From NCBI RefSeq assembly GCF_002959915.1, contig NZ_PPDE01000008.1:186001-250000 (forward strand): a stretch of 64,000 nt of DNA, given 5' to 3'. Source of the stretch: Veillonella atypica KON. GTDB taxonomy: Bacteria > Bacillota > Negativicutes > Veillonellales > Veillonellaceae. The position numbers and the translations under genes are program-made. Below are positions 23,674 to 33,730 of this stretch, one piece after another; the first letter of the stretch is position 1, and each line of letters opens with the position of its first letter. Under the pieces are notes generated by a model, which did no database searches, was not told the origin of the DNA, and was given only the letters and a program-made list of their open reading frames with translations.

Positions 23674-24207
23674 ATGAAAGTAGCAATCAGAGGTAAAAAC
23701 ATTGAAGTAACAGCGGCTCTTCGTGAGTATGTAGAAAAAAGATTGGGTAAGTTGACCCGTTACTTTGATGATGAGTTAGATGCACAAGCAGTACTATCTG
23801 TAGTGCGTGATAAAGCAACCATTGAAATTACATGTTTCGTTGATAAAATTGTACTTCGTGGCGTAGAAACAAATGATGATATGTATGCAGCAATCGATTT
23901 AGTAGTAGATAAAATCGTTCGCCAAATTCATAAACATAAAACTCGTTTGGCAAAACGTTTTAAACGTCAAGAAGCTTTCCATCCAGATGTAGCACCTCTT
24001 GATACACCTGTAGAAGAAGAAAAAATTGAAGTAGTAAAACGTAAACATTTTGCTGTTCGTCCTATGGATGTAGAAGAAGCTATCTTGCAAATGAACTTGA
24101 TTGGACATGATTTCTTCATGTTCTTCAATGCGGAAACAGAAACGATGAATGTAGTATACCGTAGACATGATGGTTTCTATGGTTTGATTGAACCAGAATT
24201 AAAATAA
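23674..24207 (+). CDS. hpf: Ribosome hibernation promoting factor, long form
   Basis: A 177-residue long-form HPF (RaiA/YvyD family) that dimerises 70S ribosomes into inactive 100S particles in stationary phase. The N-terminal S30AE domain (about 1-100) begins MKVAIRGKNIEVTAALREYV and binds the decoding centre. After an acidic linker, the C-terminal dimerisation domain (about 118-177) shows KHFAVRPMDVEEAILQMNLI, GHDFFMFFN and the final VVYRRHDGFYGLIEP. ATG 23674 lies 7 nt after AAAGGGTG. It precedes secA and prfB, a typical Firmicutes order, and has an unusual leader. Confidence 0.94.
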   Translation: MKVAIRGKNIEVTAALREYVEKRLGKLTRYFDDELDAQAVLSVVRDKATIEITCFVDKIVLRGVETNDDMYAAIDLVVDKIVRQIHKHKTRLAKRFKRQEAFHPDVAPLDTPVEEEKIEVVKRKHFAVRPMDVEEAILQMNLIGHDFFMFFNAETETMNVVYRRHDGFYGLIEPELK

Positions 24208-24265
24208 TATGATCGATTATTCAATTAATTATCTTTCTACGTTGATTTAATCGAGTGAAATATAG

Positions 24266-24295
24266 AATGGATACCAGAAATGGTATCCATTTTAT
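24266..24295 (+). terminator. Terminator after hpf (first of two)
   Basis: AATGGATACC (24266-24275) and GGTATCCATT (24282-24291), loop AGAAAT, followed by TTATATTT. Confidence 0.7.
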
Positions 24296-24319
24296 ATTTC
24301 TAGTTGTATATCTATAGAA

Positions 24320-24353
24320 AAGCCTTGAATTCTTTGACTATTCAAGGCTTTTT
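24320..24353 (+). terminator. Terminator after hpf (second of two)
   Basis: AAGCCTTGAAT (24320-24330) and ATTCAAGGCTT (24340-24350), loop TCTTTGACT, then T residues. Two stacked terminators separate hpf from secA. Confidence 0.85.
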
Positions 24354-24356
24354 CGT

Positions 24357-24376
24357 TATAATGAATTAGATATAAT
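24357..24376 (+). promoter_or_regulatory. Promoter region of secA with two -10 hexamers
   Basis: TATAAT occurs at 24357-24362 and again at 24371-24376, directly after the terminator. Any -35 would overlap the terminator stem. The leader before secA is 25-40 nt. Confidence 0.45.
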
Positions 24377-24408
24377 AATGTAAGATATCCCGAAGAGGAG
24401 TGATTTGT

Positions 24409-26844
24409 TTGTTCGGCTTTTTACAAAGTCTTATAGGAAATAATAGCGCAAAAGAAGTTAAAAAAATGCGCAAAATTGTAGATCATATTAATGAACTAGA
24501 ACCTAATTATGTAAAATTAAGTGATGCTAATCTCGTTGCTAAAACTGATGAGTTTAAACGTCGCTTACAAAAGGGAGAAACGTTAGACGATATTTTACCA
24601 GAAGCTTTTGCCGTATGTCGTGAAGCATCTAAACGTGTACTTGGTATGCGTCATTTTGATGTGCAAATGCTAGGTGGTATTTGCTTGCATAGAGGTAATA
24701 TTGCAGAAATGCGTACTGGTGAAGGTAAGACCTTAGTTGCTACCTTAGCTGTATATCTTAATGCTTTATCCGGTAAAGGTGTTCATGTTGTTACGGTCAA
24801 TGATTACTTGGCTACACGTGATAGTGAGCAGATGGGTCGTTTGTATAATTTTCTAGGCCTTTCTACTGGTTTAATTGTTGCAAATCTCGATTATAATCAA
24901 CGTAAAGAAGCATATGCTGCAGATGTAACATATGGTACTAACAATGAATTTGGTTTCGATTATCTTCGTGATAACATGGTGTCCGATGTATCTCAAATGG
25001 TACAACGTCCATTAAACTATGCCATCGTCGATGAAGTTGACTCTATTTTAATCGATGAAGCGAGAACTCCGCTCATCATTTCTGGCCCTGGTAGTCGCTC
25101 TACTGACAACTATTATAAATTGGCGCAAGTTGTACCACATCTTGTAAAAGATGAAGACTATACAATCGATGAAAAACAAAAGACGATTGCACCGACAGAT
25201 TCTGGTATTACAAAAGTTGAAAAAATGTTAGGCATCGAAAATTTATATGATGCTGATAATATTGAACTCAACCATTTACTAGGTGCCTCTTTACGCGCTT
25301 ATGCTATGATGCATCGCGATACAGACTATGTAGTAAAAGATGGTGAAGTTGTTATTGTCGATGAGTTTACAGGTCGTTTGATGTTTGGCCGTCGTTATTC
25401 TGATGGTTTGCACCAAGCTATTGAAGCAAAAGAAGGTCTTAAAGTTGAACGTGAAAGCCAAACATTAGCATCTATTACGTTCCAAAACTATTTCCGTATG
25501 TATGAAAAATTGTCTGGTATGACTGGTACTGCTAAGACGGAAGAAAAGGAATTTAATGATATTTATGGCTTGGAAGTAATTCCTATTCCTCCAAATCGTC
25601 CTTTGATTCGTGTGGATTTGCCTGACCTTATCTTTAAATCTAAAGCAGCAAAATATCGTGCTGTTGTACGCAATGCTGTAGAACGTCACCAAACGGGTCA
25701 ACCTATTTTGATTGGTACTACATCTATCACTCAATCCGAAGAACTTTCAGATATGTTATTGCGCGCTGGTGTACCACATAAGGTATTGAACGCTAAACAT
25801 CATGAACAAGAAGCGGAAATTGTTGCCAATGCTGGTCAAATGGGTATGGTTACAATCGCCACAAACATGGCCGGTCGTGGTACTGATATTACACTAGGTG
25901 AAGGTGTGCCTGAACTTGGTGGTTTAGCTATCTTAGGTACTGAACGTCATGAAAGCCGTCGTATTGATAATCAATTACGCGGTCGTGCCGGCCGTCAAGG
26001 TGATCCAGGTTCTTCACAATTCTTCCTATCTTTGGAAGACGACTTGATGCGTATCTTTGGTGCTGATAATATTTCTGGCATCATGGATAAACTAGGAATG
26101 GAAGAAGATGAACCAATTGAACATTCCTTAATCACAAAATCTATCGAACGTGCTCAAAAGAAAGTTGAAGATCATAACTACAATATTCGTAAATATATCT
26201 TGGAATATGACGATGTTATGAATCAACAACGTGAAGTGTTATATGAGCAACGCCGTCGTATATTACGAAATGAATCTTTAAGAGATACCATTAATGAAAT
26301 GATTGACAAGCTTGTAACTGAAGCTGTTGATACATATGCTGATGAAAAATTGTATCCTGAAGAGTGGGATTACGAAGGTTTACATAAACACTTGAGTCAA
26401 TACTTCTTGACTTCTGAACTTATGTCTGCAGAAGAAATGGAAGAATATACACGTCAAGAATTGGATGAACGTTTACACGAAATCGCACATAGCGAATATC
26501 AAGATCGTGTTGATCTTTTAGGTGAAGCGATGTTTAGCCAACTTGAAAAAGCGATTATGCTACGTGTTGTCGATAGTAAATGGATGGAACATTTGGATAA
26601 TATGGATATGCTTCGTGAAGGCATTGGCCTTCGTGCATATGGTCAAAAAAATCCTTTGGTTGAATATAAATTTGAGGCCTATGATATGTTCCAGCACATG
26701 ATTGAATCTATTCAAGATGAAACAATCATGGCATTGTACAAAATTCGTGCACAATTGATTCAAGAAATTGAAGAACCAGTTGATCACTTAGAAGGTGCAC
26801 AACCCCATCATGAAGATGTGTTGGAGCCACAAAACATAGATTAA
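24409..26844 (+). CDS. secA: Preprotein translocase ATPase SecA
   Basis: SecA (811 residues) is the motor that pushes unfolded preproteins through SecYEG. NBD1 has Walker [12 protein letters not shown] and the [18 protein letters not shown] motif; the preprotein cross-linking domain, NBD2 ([16 protein letters not shown] and [13 protein letters not shown]) and the helical scaffold and wing domains follow. The C-terminus ends in an acidic tail without the CxCxSG...CH zinc motif found in many SecA proteins. The frame is open from GTG 24400, but TTG 24409 lies 7 nt after GAGGAGTG and gives the usual MFGFLQ start, so I place it there. Confidence 0.95.
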   Translation: MFGFLQSLIGNNSAKEVKKMRKIVDHINELEPNYVKLSDANLVAKTDEFKRRLQKGETLDDILPEAFAVCREASKRVLGMRHFDVQMLGGICLHRGNIAEMRTGEGKTLVATLAVYLNALSGKGVHVVTVNDYLATRDSEQMGRLYNFLGLSTGLIVANLDYNQRKEAYAADVTYGTNNEFGFDYLRDNMVSDVSQMVQRPLNYAIVDEVDSILIDEARTPLIISGPGSRSTDNYYKLAQVVPHLVKDEDYTIDEKQKTIAPTDSGITKVEKMLGIENLYDADNIELNHLLGASLRAYAMMHRDTDYVVKDGEVVIVDEFTGRLMFGRRYSDGLHQAIEAKEGLKVERESQTLASITFQNYFRMYEKLSGMTGTAKTEEKEFNDIYGLEVIPIPPNRPLIRVDLPDLIFKSKAAKYRAVVRNAVERHQTGQPILIGTTSITQSEELSDMLLRAGVPHKVLNAKHHEQEAEIVANAGQMGMVTIATNMAGRGTDITLGEGVPELGGLAILGTERHESRRIDNQLRGRAGRQGDPGSSQFFLSLEDDLMRIFGADNISGIMDKLGMEEDEPIEHSLITKSIERAQKKVEDHNYNIRKYILEYDDVMNQQREVLYEQRRRILRNESLRDTINEMIDKLVTEAVDTYADEKLYPEEWDYEGLHKHLSQYFLTSELMSAEEMEEYTRQELDERLHEIAHSEYQDRVDLLGEAMFSQLEKAIMLRVVDSKWMEHLDNMDMLREGIGLRAYGQKNPLVEYKFEAYDMFQHMIESIQDETIMALYKIRAQLIQEIEEPVDHLEGAQPHHEDVLEPQNID

Positions 26845-26852
26845 CATTTGTG

Positions 26853-26904
26853 AATGGCACGTTGCTCAATGGGAAAACACCTTCTGGGCAACGGCCATTT
26901 TTCA
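26853..26904 (+). terminator. Terminator between secA and prfB
   Basis: AATGGC-A-CGTTGC (26853-26865) pairs with GCAACGGCCATT (26888-26899) with one bulged A, followed by TTTCATTTT. The loop is long (about 22 nt). Confidence 0.7.
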
Positions 26905-26969
26905 TTTTAACAATACAGTAAATCGTTACTATGTACATGTAGTAATTCTATAAAGGTGGTGAACATAAA

Positions 26970-28077
26970 TTGTTAGAGGATTTAAAACCAATTATCTCTG
27001 GTTTAGAAGAGCGAATTTATGGAATGAGGGATTCACTTTAACATAGCTCAGAAAGAAGAACGAATCTTCACACTTGATGTACAGATGAGTGATCCTACAT
27101 TTTGGGATAATCCTGATAAGGCTCGTGAGATTTCTCAAGAGGCAACACAATTAAAAAACTCTGTAGAGGGGTATAAGCAGTTAGTGTCTGATATCGAAGA
27201 TGCTAGTGTCATGTTGGATATGGCAATTGAAGAAGAAGATACCTCTATGGAGGGGGAAATCAAACAATTTGTAAATGGCATTCAAGAGGCTGTTGAAAAA
27301 CAAGAGGTATTGCTTTTGCTCGGCGGAGAATATGATCAGAATAATGCTATTCTTACATTCCATGCTGGTGCAGGTGGTACAGAAGCACAAGATTGGTGTT
27401 CTATGCTGATTCGAATGTATTTGCGTTGGGCAGAAAAGACAGGGTTTTCCGTGGAACTTATGGATGAACAACTTGGCGATGAAGCGGGAATCAAAAGTGC
27501 AACATTTCTTATTAAAGGTGAAAATGCCTTTGGTTATTTAAAATCTGAAAAAGGCGTTCACCGTCTCGTTCGTATATCGCCATTTGATGCTGCAGCACGT
27601 CGTCATACTTCATTTGCAGCTGTTGACGTAATGCCAGAAATTGATGATACTGTGGAAATCAATATCGATATGAAAGATGTCCAAGTTGATACATATCGTG
27701 CAAGTGGTGCCGGTGGGCAGCATATTAATAAAACGGATTCTGCTGTTCGTATGACGCATAAACCAACAGGCATTGTAGTTCAATGTCAATCTCAGCGTTC
27801 TCAAATGCAAAATAGAGAACAAGCTCTTCGTTTATTACGTGCAAAATTATTTGAATTAGAACTTGAAAAGCAGGCTGAATTAAAAGAACAAATTGGTGGG
27901 ACATACCAAGCTATTGAATGGGGAAGCCAAATTAGATCCTATGTATTCCATCCTTATAACATGGTAAAGGATCATCGTACATCGGTTGAAACTGGTAATG
28001 TACAGGCTGTTATGGATGGCAATATCGACCAATTCATAGAAGGCTATTTAAAGAAAGAAGCTAATTTAACAGTATAG
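26970..28077 (+). CDS. prfB: Peptide chain release factor 2, with +1 programmed frameshift
   Basis: RF2 (about 368 residues) recognises UGA and UAA stop codons and triggers peptide release. The first 23 codons run from TTG 26970 (8 nt after AAAGGTGGTG) to CTT at 27036-27038, where the frame hits TAA. Skipping one T continues at AAC (27040) into the long frame, giving the usual RF2 sequence (MRDSL then NIAQKEERI, DVQMSDPTFW). The stop-recognition tripeptide SPF is in RISPFDAAARRHT and the catalytic GGQ in ASGAGGQHINKTDSAVR. The stop at the slippery site is UAA, not the usual UGA. It leads a very long gene cluster. Confidence 0.9.
27024..27042 (+). promoter_or_regulatory. prfB frameshift signal, CTT-TAA-C variant
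   Basis: ATG-AGG-GAT-TCA-CTT-TAA-C. The Shine-Dalgarno-like GAGGG (27026-27030) stimulates slippage; the gap to CTT is 5 nt rather than the usual 3. The in-frame stop is TAA (27039-27041) where nearly all described prfB sites have TGA. The +1 slip of CTT on CTTT resumes at AAC. Confidence 0.85.
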
Positions 28078-28085
28078 GTGCTATA

Positions 28086-28778
28086 ATGAAAAAATTTTTA
28101 ATATTCATCGTCTTGCTTATCATTGTATGTGTGGTGGGTGCTCAATTTGTAGTTCCAAAATATATGGAATCTATTGTAGAAGATGAGTTAAATCAATCAC
28201 TTAAACCTTCCAGCCAAACTGTTGTTATTGAATCTACACCCGCCTTTAAACTGGTTTACGGACAAGCAGATCACGCGGCAGGAACATTGGAAAATGTTCA
28301 ATTAGGAAAGTTGAATTTTTCTAGTCTTCATTATGAGGCAAATAATATTGTTATTAATCCTATTTCTCTCATTGCATCTCATGAGGTTGAGGTCCTAAGT
28401 CTTGGTCCATCCTATGTAGAAGGTATTGTGTTAGAGGATGATTTAAAGAAATTCCTTATTCAGAATACAGAAGGTCTACAGGATGCTAATGTAGTAATTA
28501 ATAATGACCGTATAGCATTAACTGGGACTGTTAACATTATGGGGTCTTTGAAAGGAACAGCTAGTTTGGAAGGCGCCTTGCAGTTGAAAGATAATGTTTT
28601 ATCATTTGCTCCTAGTCGATTTACAGTTAGTGGATTGACTATTGCAGGTATTACATCACAACAATTGCATCCTATTGCTATCTATGATTTTAATAATTTC
28701 CCAGTTCCGGTTAAAGCTGAGTCTGTTAACGTTGAAAATGGAGAAATTCATATTAAGATTAAACCTGTACTCAATTAG
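28086..28778 (+). CDS. LmeA-like (DUF2993) exported protein
   Basis: A 230-residue protein with an N-terminal signal anchor (hydrophobic residues about 4-22) and a periplasmic domain resembling the LmeA/DUF2993 lipid-binding fold. Supporting features are YMESIVEDELNQSLK after the membrane segment, GTLENVQLGKLNFSSLHYEANNIVINP, and a beta-rich remainder with no catalytic motif. In actinobacteria LmeA binds phospholipids and affects lipoglycan synthesis; the role in a diderm Firmicute is unknown. It follows prfB by 8 nt and precedes the DUF5693-like membrane protein and csaB, hinting at cell-envelope work. Family call is moderately sure. Confidence 0.65.
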   Translation: MKKFLIFIVLLIIVCVVGAQFVVPKYMESIVEDELNQSLKPSSQTVVIESTPAFKLVYGQADHAAGTLENVQLGKLNFSSLHYEANNIVINPISLIASHEVEVLSLGPSYVEGIVLEDDLKKFLIQNTEGLQDANVVINNDRIALTGTVNIMGSLKGTASLEGALQLKDNVLSFAPSRFTVSGLTIAGITSQQLHPIAIYDFNNFPVPVKAESVNVENGEIHIKIKPVLN

Positions 28779-28790
28779 AAAGGAAATATC

Positions 28791-30827
28791 GTGCATACTG
28801 TTAAGAAAACTAAGCACTCATTAGTTCTTATACTATGTATCATAGTAGGACTTATTTCAGCACTCTATTTAGTAATGGAGCGCAATACAATTGAAAAGGC
28901 ACAAAATCATATTGAGAATATAGTAGATTATGATGCTGTACTTCGAGCTAATGCCTTTGAAAAACGTAGTCAAAAAGATGCTTTTGATGCACTGAAAGAG
29001 GCGGGAATAACGGCATTTGCCATTTATGATAGAACATTAGAAAAGGCAAATGACGCTGGTGAAATTAAATTACTTTCATCACAAGATATGTCCGATGTTC
29101 GTATCAATGGTGGTTCTATTAAACCAGGCGCTACTTATGTTGCACTTATTCCTGGTAAAGAAGGCTATTATAAAGAAATTCGCGAAGACCTATATCATCG
29201 TATTAGTAAAGAAAAGGTTAAAGAACTTAATACTAGTATAGGACCCGTTCTAGAATTACAAGGTGCTACTTCAGATAGCTATGCGAAGATGAACTTAGGC
29301 ATCTCTAAGATCCAAGCCATGGAAGTGGCCAATCGCGGATTCAATGTAATTGTTCGACCTACTAATTATCGCAATGTTACATCTGATGATATTAAATATG
29401 TATTTAATCGTCTAGATGGGGTACCTCATGTAACAGGCATTATATTTGCTGGTAAAGAGGCATTAGGTGCACCAGATCATATTGATGAAACCTTAGAGGC
29501 TATGAATAATCTTCATATTCCATTGGTTGGTATTGAAGCTGTTAATCAGTTGCAATATGAGCCTCAGTTAGGATTCTTAGATATGGCGGCTAAGAAGAAT
29601 TACAGTGTAGGTCGTGTTTACACAATTTCTAAAGATGAGTTAAAGAAGATTACTCCGGAAGAAGCGGCTCAACGATTCTATATTAGCGATATTGAGCGCA
29701 ACATTCGATTTAATTTATTCCCTATGTATGAAGTAGGGCAAAATAATGAAACTGTGTTACAAACAACGATTAACTATGTACATAGTGCAACAGATAAATT
29801 GAGTGCTAAGGGCTATGAATTTGGGCCAGCAGATATTTATCCTGCCTATACACCTAATCCTTTATTAGTTGTTCTAACAATGATTGGTAGTATTGCGTTA
29901 TTTGTGTATGTAGGACAAATGTTTATAGCTATGTCACAACACAAACAATTAGTTCTATTTTTTGCACTATCACTACTATCCATTGTTGGATTTATTGTAA
30001 CTAGCGGTACATTATTAGTTCAAATTTGGGCTTTATCTGCAGCTATTATGGCACCTGTTGGAGCCTTGGTGATTCTTATGGAAGAATGGCGCAGATCAGA
30101 TGGTACACGTCCTATAGGTGCGTGGAAATCTACGCTACTCGCATTACTCTATCTCGTAATAGCAACATTATTTGCTGCTATTGGTGGCATGTATATTGCG
30201 GCATTATTAGGTAATACAAAATTCTTTATGGAATTTGAAATCTTTAGAGGTGTAAAACTTACCTTCGTATTACCAATCATCCTTGTTATGATTGCATATC
30301 TACAACGCTTTCCATTATGGAAAGGTCGCATGATTAACTCTGGCACAGAAGCTAAGCAATTCATTAAAGAATTTCTAACTACAGATGTAAAAATGTATGT
30401 GTTCTTTGTGTTTGCTGCTATAGGTGCTGCGGCTTGGGTATTTGTAGGCCGTAGTGGTCATACGGCAGGTGTGCCTGTTCCAACATTTGAACTCGTATTG
30501 CGTAGATTCCTAGAGAATACACTATATGCTAGACCAAGAGAAAAGGAATTTATGATTGGTCATCCATTGTTGATGCTCGCAACATTTGCATTTCTACGTA
30601 AATGGCCTATGGTTATTCACTTTGTATTAACTATAGCTGGTGTTATCGGCGTAGCGTCTATGGTTGAAACTTTCTGTCATATTAGAACACCTGTCTTCAT
30701 GTCTATTATGCGTGGGTATGATGGCTTGTTGCTCGGTTGTGCTATAGGTATTGTTCTTATTCTTGCAGTTCGTTTCCTTATTTACATCTCGCAATGGGCT
30801 ATGCATCGGGAGGACAGTCATGAGTAA
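28791..30827 (+). CDS. DUF5693-like multi-spanning membrane protein
   Basis: A 678-residue membrane protein. One N-terminal transmembrane segment (about 10-28) is followed by a large extracytoplasmic domain (about 30-355), then a C-terminal half with about eight hydrophobic helices. The layout and neighbour csaB fit the DUF5693 family of Firmicutes. No catalytic motif was recognised. The start is GTG 28791 after AGAAAGGAA. It overlaps csaB by 8 nt, which implies tight coupling and a shared role in pyruvylated cell-wall polymer or outer-membrane tethering (inference). Confidence 0.7.
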   Translation: MHTVKKTKHSLVLILCIIVGLISALYLVMERNTIEKAQNHIENIVDYDAVLRANAFEKRSQKDAFDALKEAGITAFAIYDRTLEKANDAGEIKLLSSQDMSDVRINGGSIKPGATYVALIPGKEGYYKEIREDLYHRISKEKVKELNTSIGPVLELQGATSDSYAKMNLGISKIQAMEVANRGFNVIVRPTNYRNVTSDDIKYVFNRLDGVPHVTGIIFAGKEALGAPDHIDETLEAMNNLHIPLVGIEAVNQLQYEPQLGFLDMAAKKNYSVGRVYTISKDELKKITPEEAAQRFYISDIERNIRFNLFPMYEVGQNNETVLQTTINYVHSATDKLSAKGYEFGPADIYPAYTPNPLLVVLTMIGSIALFVYVGQMFIAMSQHKQLVLFFALSLLSIVGFIVTSGTLLVQIWALSAAIMAPVGALVILMEEWRRSDGTRPIGAWKSTLLALLYLVIATLFAAIGGMYIAALLGNTKFFMEFEIFRGVKLTFVLPIILVMIAYLQRFPLWKGRMINSGTEAKQFIKEFLTTDVKMYVFFVFAAIGAAAWVFVGRSGHTAGVPVPTFELVLRRFLENTLYARPREKEFMIGHPLLMLATFAFLRKWPMVIHFVLTIAGVIGVASMVETFCHIRTPVFMSIMRGYDGLLLGCAIGIVLILAVRFLIYISQWAMHREDSHE

Positions 30828-31914
30828 TATCGTTATTTCCGGTTACTATGGCTTTGGTAATGCTGGTGATGAAGCTATGCTTTGCGCCATTATCGACGCT
30901 ATTCGTGATGTAGAAGACGATGCACATATTACGGTTATCTCCGGCAATCCTCAAGAGACTAGTAGAAAACATAATATTAAGGCTGTTGGAACATTTGCTG
31001 CCTTTGGTATTTTGAATGCCATACGTAATGCTGATTTAGTGATTAGCGGTGGAGGTAGTTTATTACAGGATGCTACAAGTATTCGAAATACCTATTATTA
31101 TCTAAGTATCATGGGACTTGCAAAATTACTTGGAAAACCTGTTATGCTGTACTCTCAAGGTATTGGTCCTTTATATCGTAAATCTACAAAACGAGCTGTT
31201 AAATTTATGTTGAAATATGTAGATGGAATTACAGTTCGTGATTCCATTTCGAAAGATGAGTTGAATGCTTTAGGGATTTACGATGTTGAGGTTACGGCGG
31301 ATGCCGTATTAGCTATGCATAAGGCCAATCCTAGTATCGGTGCTAATATTTTAACCCAATATAATTGTGCTCCTATTGAAAGTGGTAGGAAACGCATCGG
31401 CATTGCTGTGCGTAGTTGGAAGGATGATACAGCGTATAGACAGAGTTTAGCAGATGTATTGAACCGGTTAAGTTTAGAGCAAGATGCTGAAATAGTATTC
31501 ATACCTATGTCTCATCCTGATGATACGAAGGAAGCAAAGATTATAGCTTCATTAATGAAGGTAAAACCAATCGTATTAGAAGGACCTTTTACTACAGAAG
31601 AGCAACTATCCTTATCTGGCAATGTAGATCTAATGATTGGCATACGCCTACATGCACTTGTATTTAGTTCCTTAATGGGAAAACCAGTTATTGGTATTTC
31701 CTATGACCCTAAAATTACAAGTTTTTTACATATGATTGAACAAGAACCAATTGGTACTATGACAGAATTAGATTCTAATATTCTATATGATCGATGTGTA
31801 GAACTTTTACAATCTACAGAATCCTATCAACATTCATTCAATCGCATTCAAACATTGCGTAAGGTATCGAAACGCAATGCAGAATTTGCTATTTCACTTT
31901 TAGAAGAGTATTAA
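30820..31914 (+). CDS. csaB: Polysaccharide pyruvyl transferase CsaB
   Basis: A 364-residue CsaB-type pyruvyltransferase that adds ketal-linked pyruvate to a cell-wall polysaccharide, the usual anchor for SLH-domain proteins. Motifs: N-terminal ISGYYGFGNAGDEAMLCAII, SGGGSLLQDATSIRNTYYYL, MLYSQGIGPL, a helical midsection, and the C-terminal GIRLHALVFSSLMGKPVIGISYDPK. I chose ATG 30820 behind GGGAGGA, overlapping the upstream gene by 8 nt, rather than an earlier in-frame codon with no Shine-Dalgarno. In Negativicutes the SLH-porin OmpM ties outer membrane to peptidoglycan; the precise substrate of CsaB there is not settled. Confidence 0.9.
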   Translation: MSNIVISGYYGFGNAGDEAMLCAIIDAIRDVEDDAHITVISGNPQETSRKHNIKAVGTFAAFGILNAIRNADLVISGGGSLLQDATSIRNTYYYLSIMGLAKLLGKPVMLYSQGIGPLYRKSTKRAVKFMLKYVDGITVRDSISKDELNALGIYDVEVTADAVLAMHKANPSIGANILTQYNCAPIESGRKRIGIAVRSWKDDTAYRQSLADVLNRLSLEQDAEIVFIPMSHPDDTKEAKIIASLMKVKPIVLEGPFTTEEQLSLSGNVDLMIGIRLHALVFSSLMGKPVIGISYDPKITSFLHMIEQEPIGTMTELDSNILYDRCVELLQSTESYQHSFNRIQTLRKVSKRNAEFAISLLEEY

Positions 31915-31950
31915 ATATAAATTGGAGATTATCCAGAAAGTGAGGTCTTT

Positions 31951-32787
31951 ATGGCTACATTGAGTCAAGATCAAAAACAATTAGTACAAGAGAAAGCAAA
32001 AGCGATTCGCGTAAGCATCGTACAGTCTGTTACAGCAGCTAAATCTGGACATCCAGGTGGTTCTTTATCCATTGCTGATGTAATGTCTCTGTTATATTTT
32101 GTAGAAATGAATGTAGACCCAAGTAATCCTAAAAAGCAAGATCGTGACCGTTTTGTGTTATCAAAAGGTCATGCAGCGCCAGCATTGTATGCGACACTTG
32201 CTGAAAAGGGATATTTTCCTAAATCCGAATTAATCAATTTGCGTAAAATTAATCATTTCCTTCAAGGTCATCCTGACATGAAGCATACACCTGGTGTAGA
32301 TATGTCTACAGGTTCTTTGGGCCAAGGGATTTCTGCAGCTTGTGGTATGGCTTTAGCAGGTAAAATCGATAATGCTGATTATCGTGTATATTCCATTCTC
32401 GGTGATGGAGAACTTGAAGAAGGTCAAGTATGGGAATCTGCTATGTTTGCAGGTCACTATAAATTAAATAATTTGACTGCCTTTGTAGATTATAATGGCC
32501 TACAAATTGATGGTGATATTGAAAAAGTTATGTCCCCATTGCCAATTCCAGATAAATTTAAAGCTTTCAAATGGAATGTTATTGAAGTAAATGGTCACGA
32601 TATTGACGAATTACATCAAGCCATTGAAGAGGCGAAAGCTTTCACAGATGGCCCTACATGTATCGTGATGCATACTGTAAAAGGTAAAGGTGTTGCAGAA
32701 ATGGAAGGTCAAGCTGGTTGGCATGGTAAGGCACCTAGTGAAGAACAAGGTGTGGCATTCGTAAATGAAATCATGGGGGTACAATAA
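31951..32787 (+). CDS. Transketolase, N-terminal subunit
   Basis: The 278-residue N-terminal half of a split transketolase, which transfers two-carbon units in the pentose phosphate pathway. It carries the thiamine diphosphate binding site: SGHPGGSLSIADV, the SKGHAAPALYATL histidine motif, and the GDGELEEGQVWE...D...N cofactor motif. The C-terminal half is the next gene, with a one-base overlap (TAATG). Split transketolases are common in Firmicutes and archaea. Confidence 0.93.
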   Translation: MATLSQDQKQLVQEKAKAIRVSIVQSVTAAKSGHPGGSLSIADVMSLLYFVEMNVDPSNPKKQDRDRFVLSKGHAAPALYATLAEKGYFPKSELINLRKINHFLQGHPDMKHTPGVDMSTGSLGQGISAACGMALAGKIDNADYRVYSILGDGELEEGQVWESAMFAGHYKLNNLTAFVDYNGLQIDGDIEKVMSPLPIPDKFKAFKWNVIEVNGHDIDELHQAIEEAKAFTDGPTCIVMHTVKGKGVAEMEGQAGWHGKAPSEEQGVAFVNEIMGVQ

Positions 32788-33719
32788 TGGGTAAAGCAAC
32801 ACGTGAAGCGTACGGTAATGCGCTAGCAAAAATTGGTAAAGAAAATTCTAATATTATTGTTCTTGATGCTGATTTATCAAAATCTACTAAGACTGATACA
32901 TTTAAGAAGGAGTGTCCAGAACGTTTCTTTAATGTAGGTATTGCTGAACAAAATCTAATCTCTGTAGGTGCCGGTTTAGCTGCAGCAGGTAAGATTCCAT
33001 TTGTATCTTCCTTTGCTATGTTTGCAACTGGTCGTGCATTTGAACAAATCCGTAATGCTGTATGCTATCCAAAACTTAATGTGAAAGTATGTGCTACACA
33101 TGCAGGTATTACTGTAGGTGAAGATGGTGCAACTCATCAAAGTTTAGAAGATATCGCATGTATGCGTGTTTTACCAAACATGACTGTTATTGTGCCAGCA
33201 GATGAAAAAGAAACAGAATCTGTCATTCAATGGGCTGTTGATTATAATGGTCCAGTTTATGTACGTCTCGGTCGTGCTGGTGTTGATGATGTAACAGCAG
33301 AAGGATATACTTTCACACCTGGTAAATCCAATCAATTAAAAGATGGTTCTGATGTGACAATTATCGCTTGTGGTGCTTTAGTAGGCCCTGCAGTTGAAGC
33401 AGCTAAACAACTAGAAGGTGAACAAATTTCTGCTCGCGTTATTAATATGGCATCCATTAAACCTATCGATGCTAATGCCATCATTAAAGCCGCTGAAGAA
33501 ACAGGTGCTATTGTGACTGCTGAAGAACATAATATTTTAGGCGGTTTAGGTTCTGCTGTATCTGAAGTTGTTGTTGCATATAAACCTGTTCCTATGGAAT
33601 TCGTTGGTGTTCAAGATACATTTGGGGAGAGTGGTACACCAAAAGAATTGATGGCGAAATATGGGTTAACAGCTGAAGATATTGTAAAAGCAGTTAAAAA
33701 AGTGGTGACACGTAAATAA
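32787..33719 (+). CDS. Transketolase, C-terminal subunit
   Basis: The 310-residue C-terminal half of the split transketolase. It has the pyrimidine-binding domain (DADLSKSTKTDTFK, RFFNVGIAEQNLISVGAGLA with the catalytic glutamate) and the C-terminal transketolase domain (VITAEEHNILGGLGSAV-like stretch near residues 235-250). It begins at an ATG overlapping the stop of the N-terminal subunit and is expected to form an alpha2beta2 enzyme with it. ftsE follows 11 nt later. Confidence 0.93.
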   Translation: MGKATREAYGNALAKIGKENSNIIVLDADLSKSTKTDTFKKECPERFFNVGIAEQNLISVGAGLAAAGKIPFVSSFAMFATGRAFEQIRNAVCYPKLNVKVCATHAGITVGEDGATHQSLEDIACMRVLPNMTVIVPADEKETESVIQWAVDYNGPVYVRLGRAGVDDVTAEGYTFTPGKSNQLKDGSDVTIIACGALVGPAVEAAKQLEGEQISARVINMASIKPIDANAIIKAAEETGAIVTAEEHNILGGLGSAVSEVVVAYKPVPMEFVGVQDTFGESGTPKELMAKYGLTAEDIVKAVKKVVTRK

Positions 33720-33730
33720 AAGGGGAACCA

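Noticed and set aside
27039-27041. prfB as a broken gene because of the in-frame stop
   Set aside because: The stop sits exactly at the conserved frameshift place, with a Shine-Dalgarno-like stretch and CTTT slip site, and both sides match RF2; a programmed shift is far more likely.
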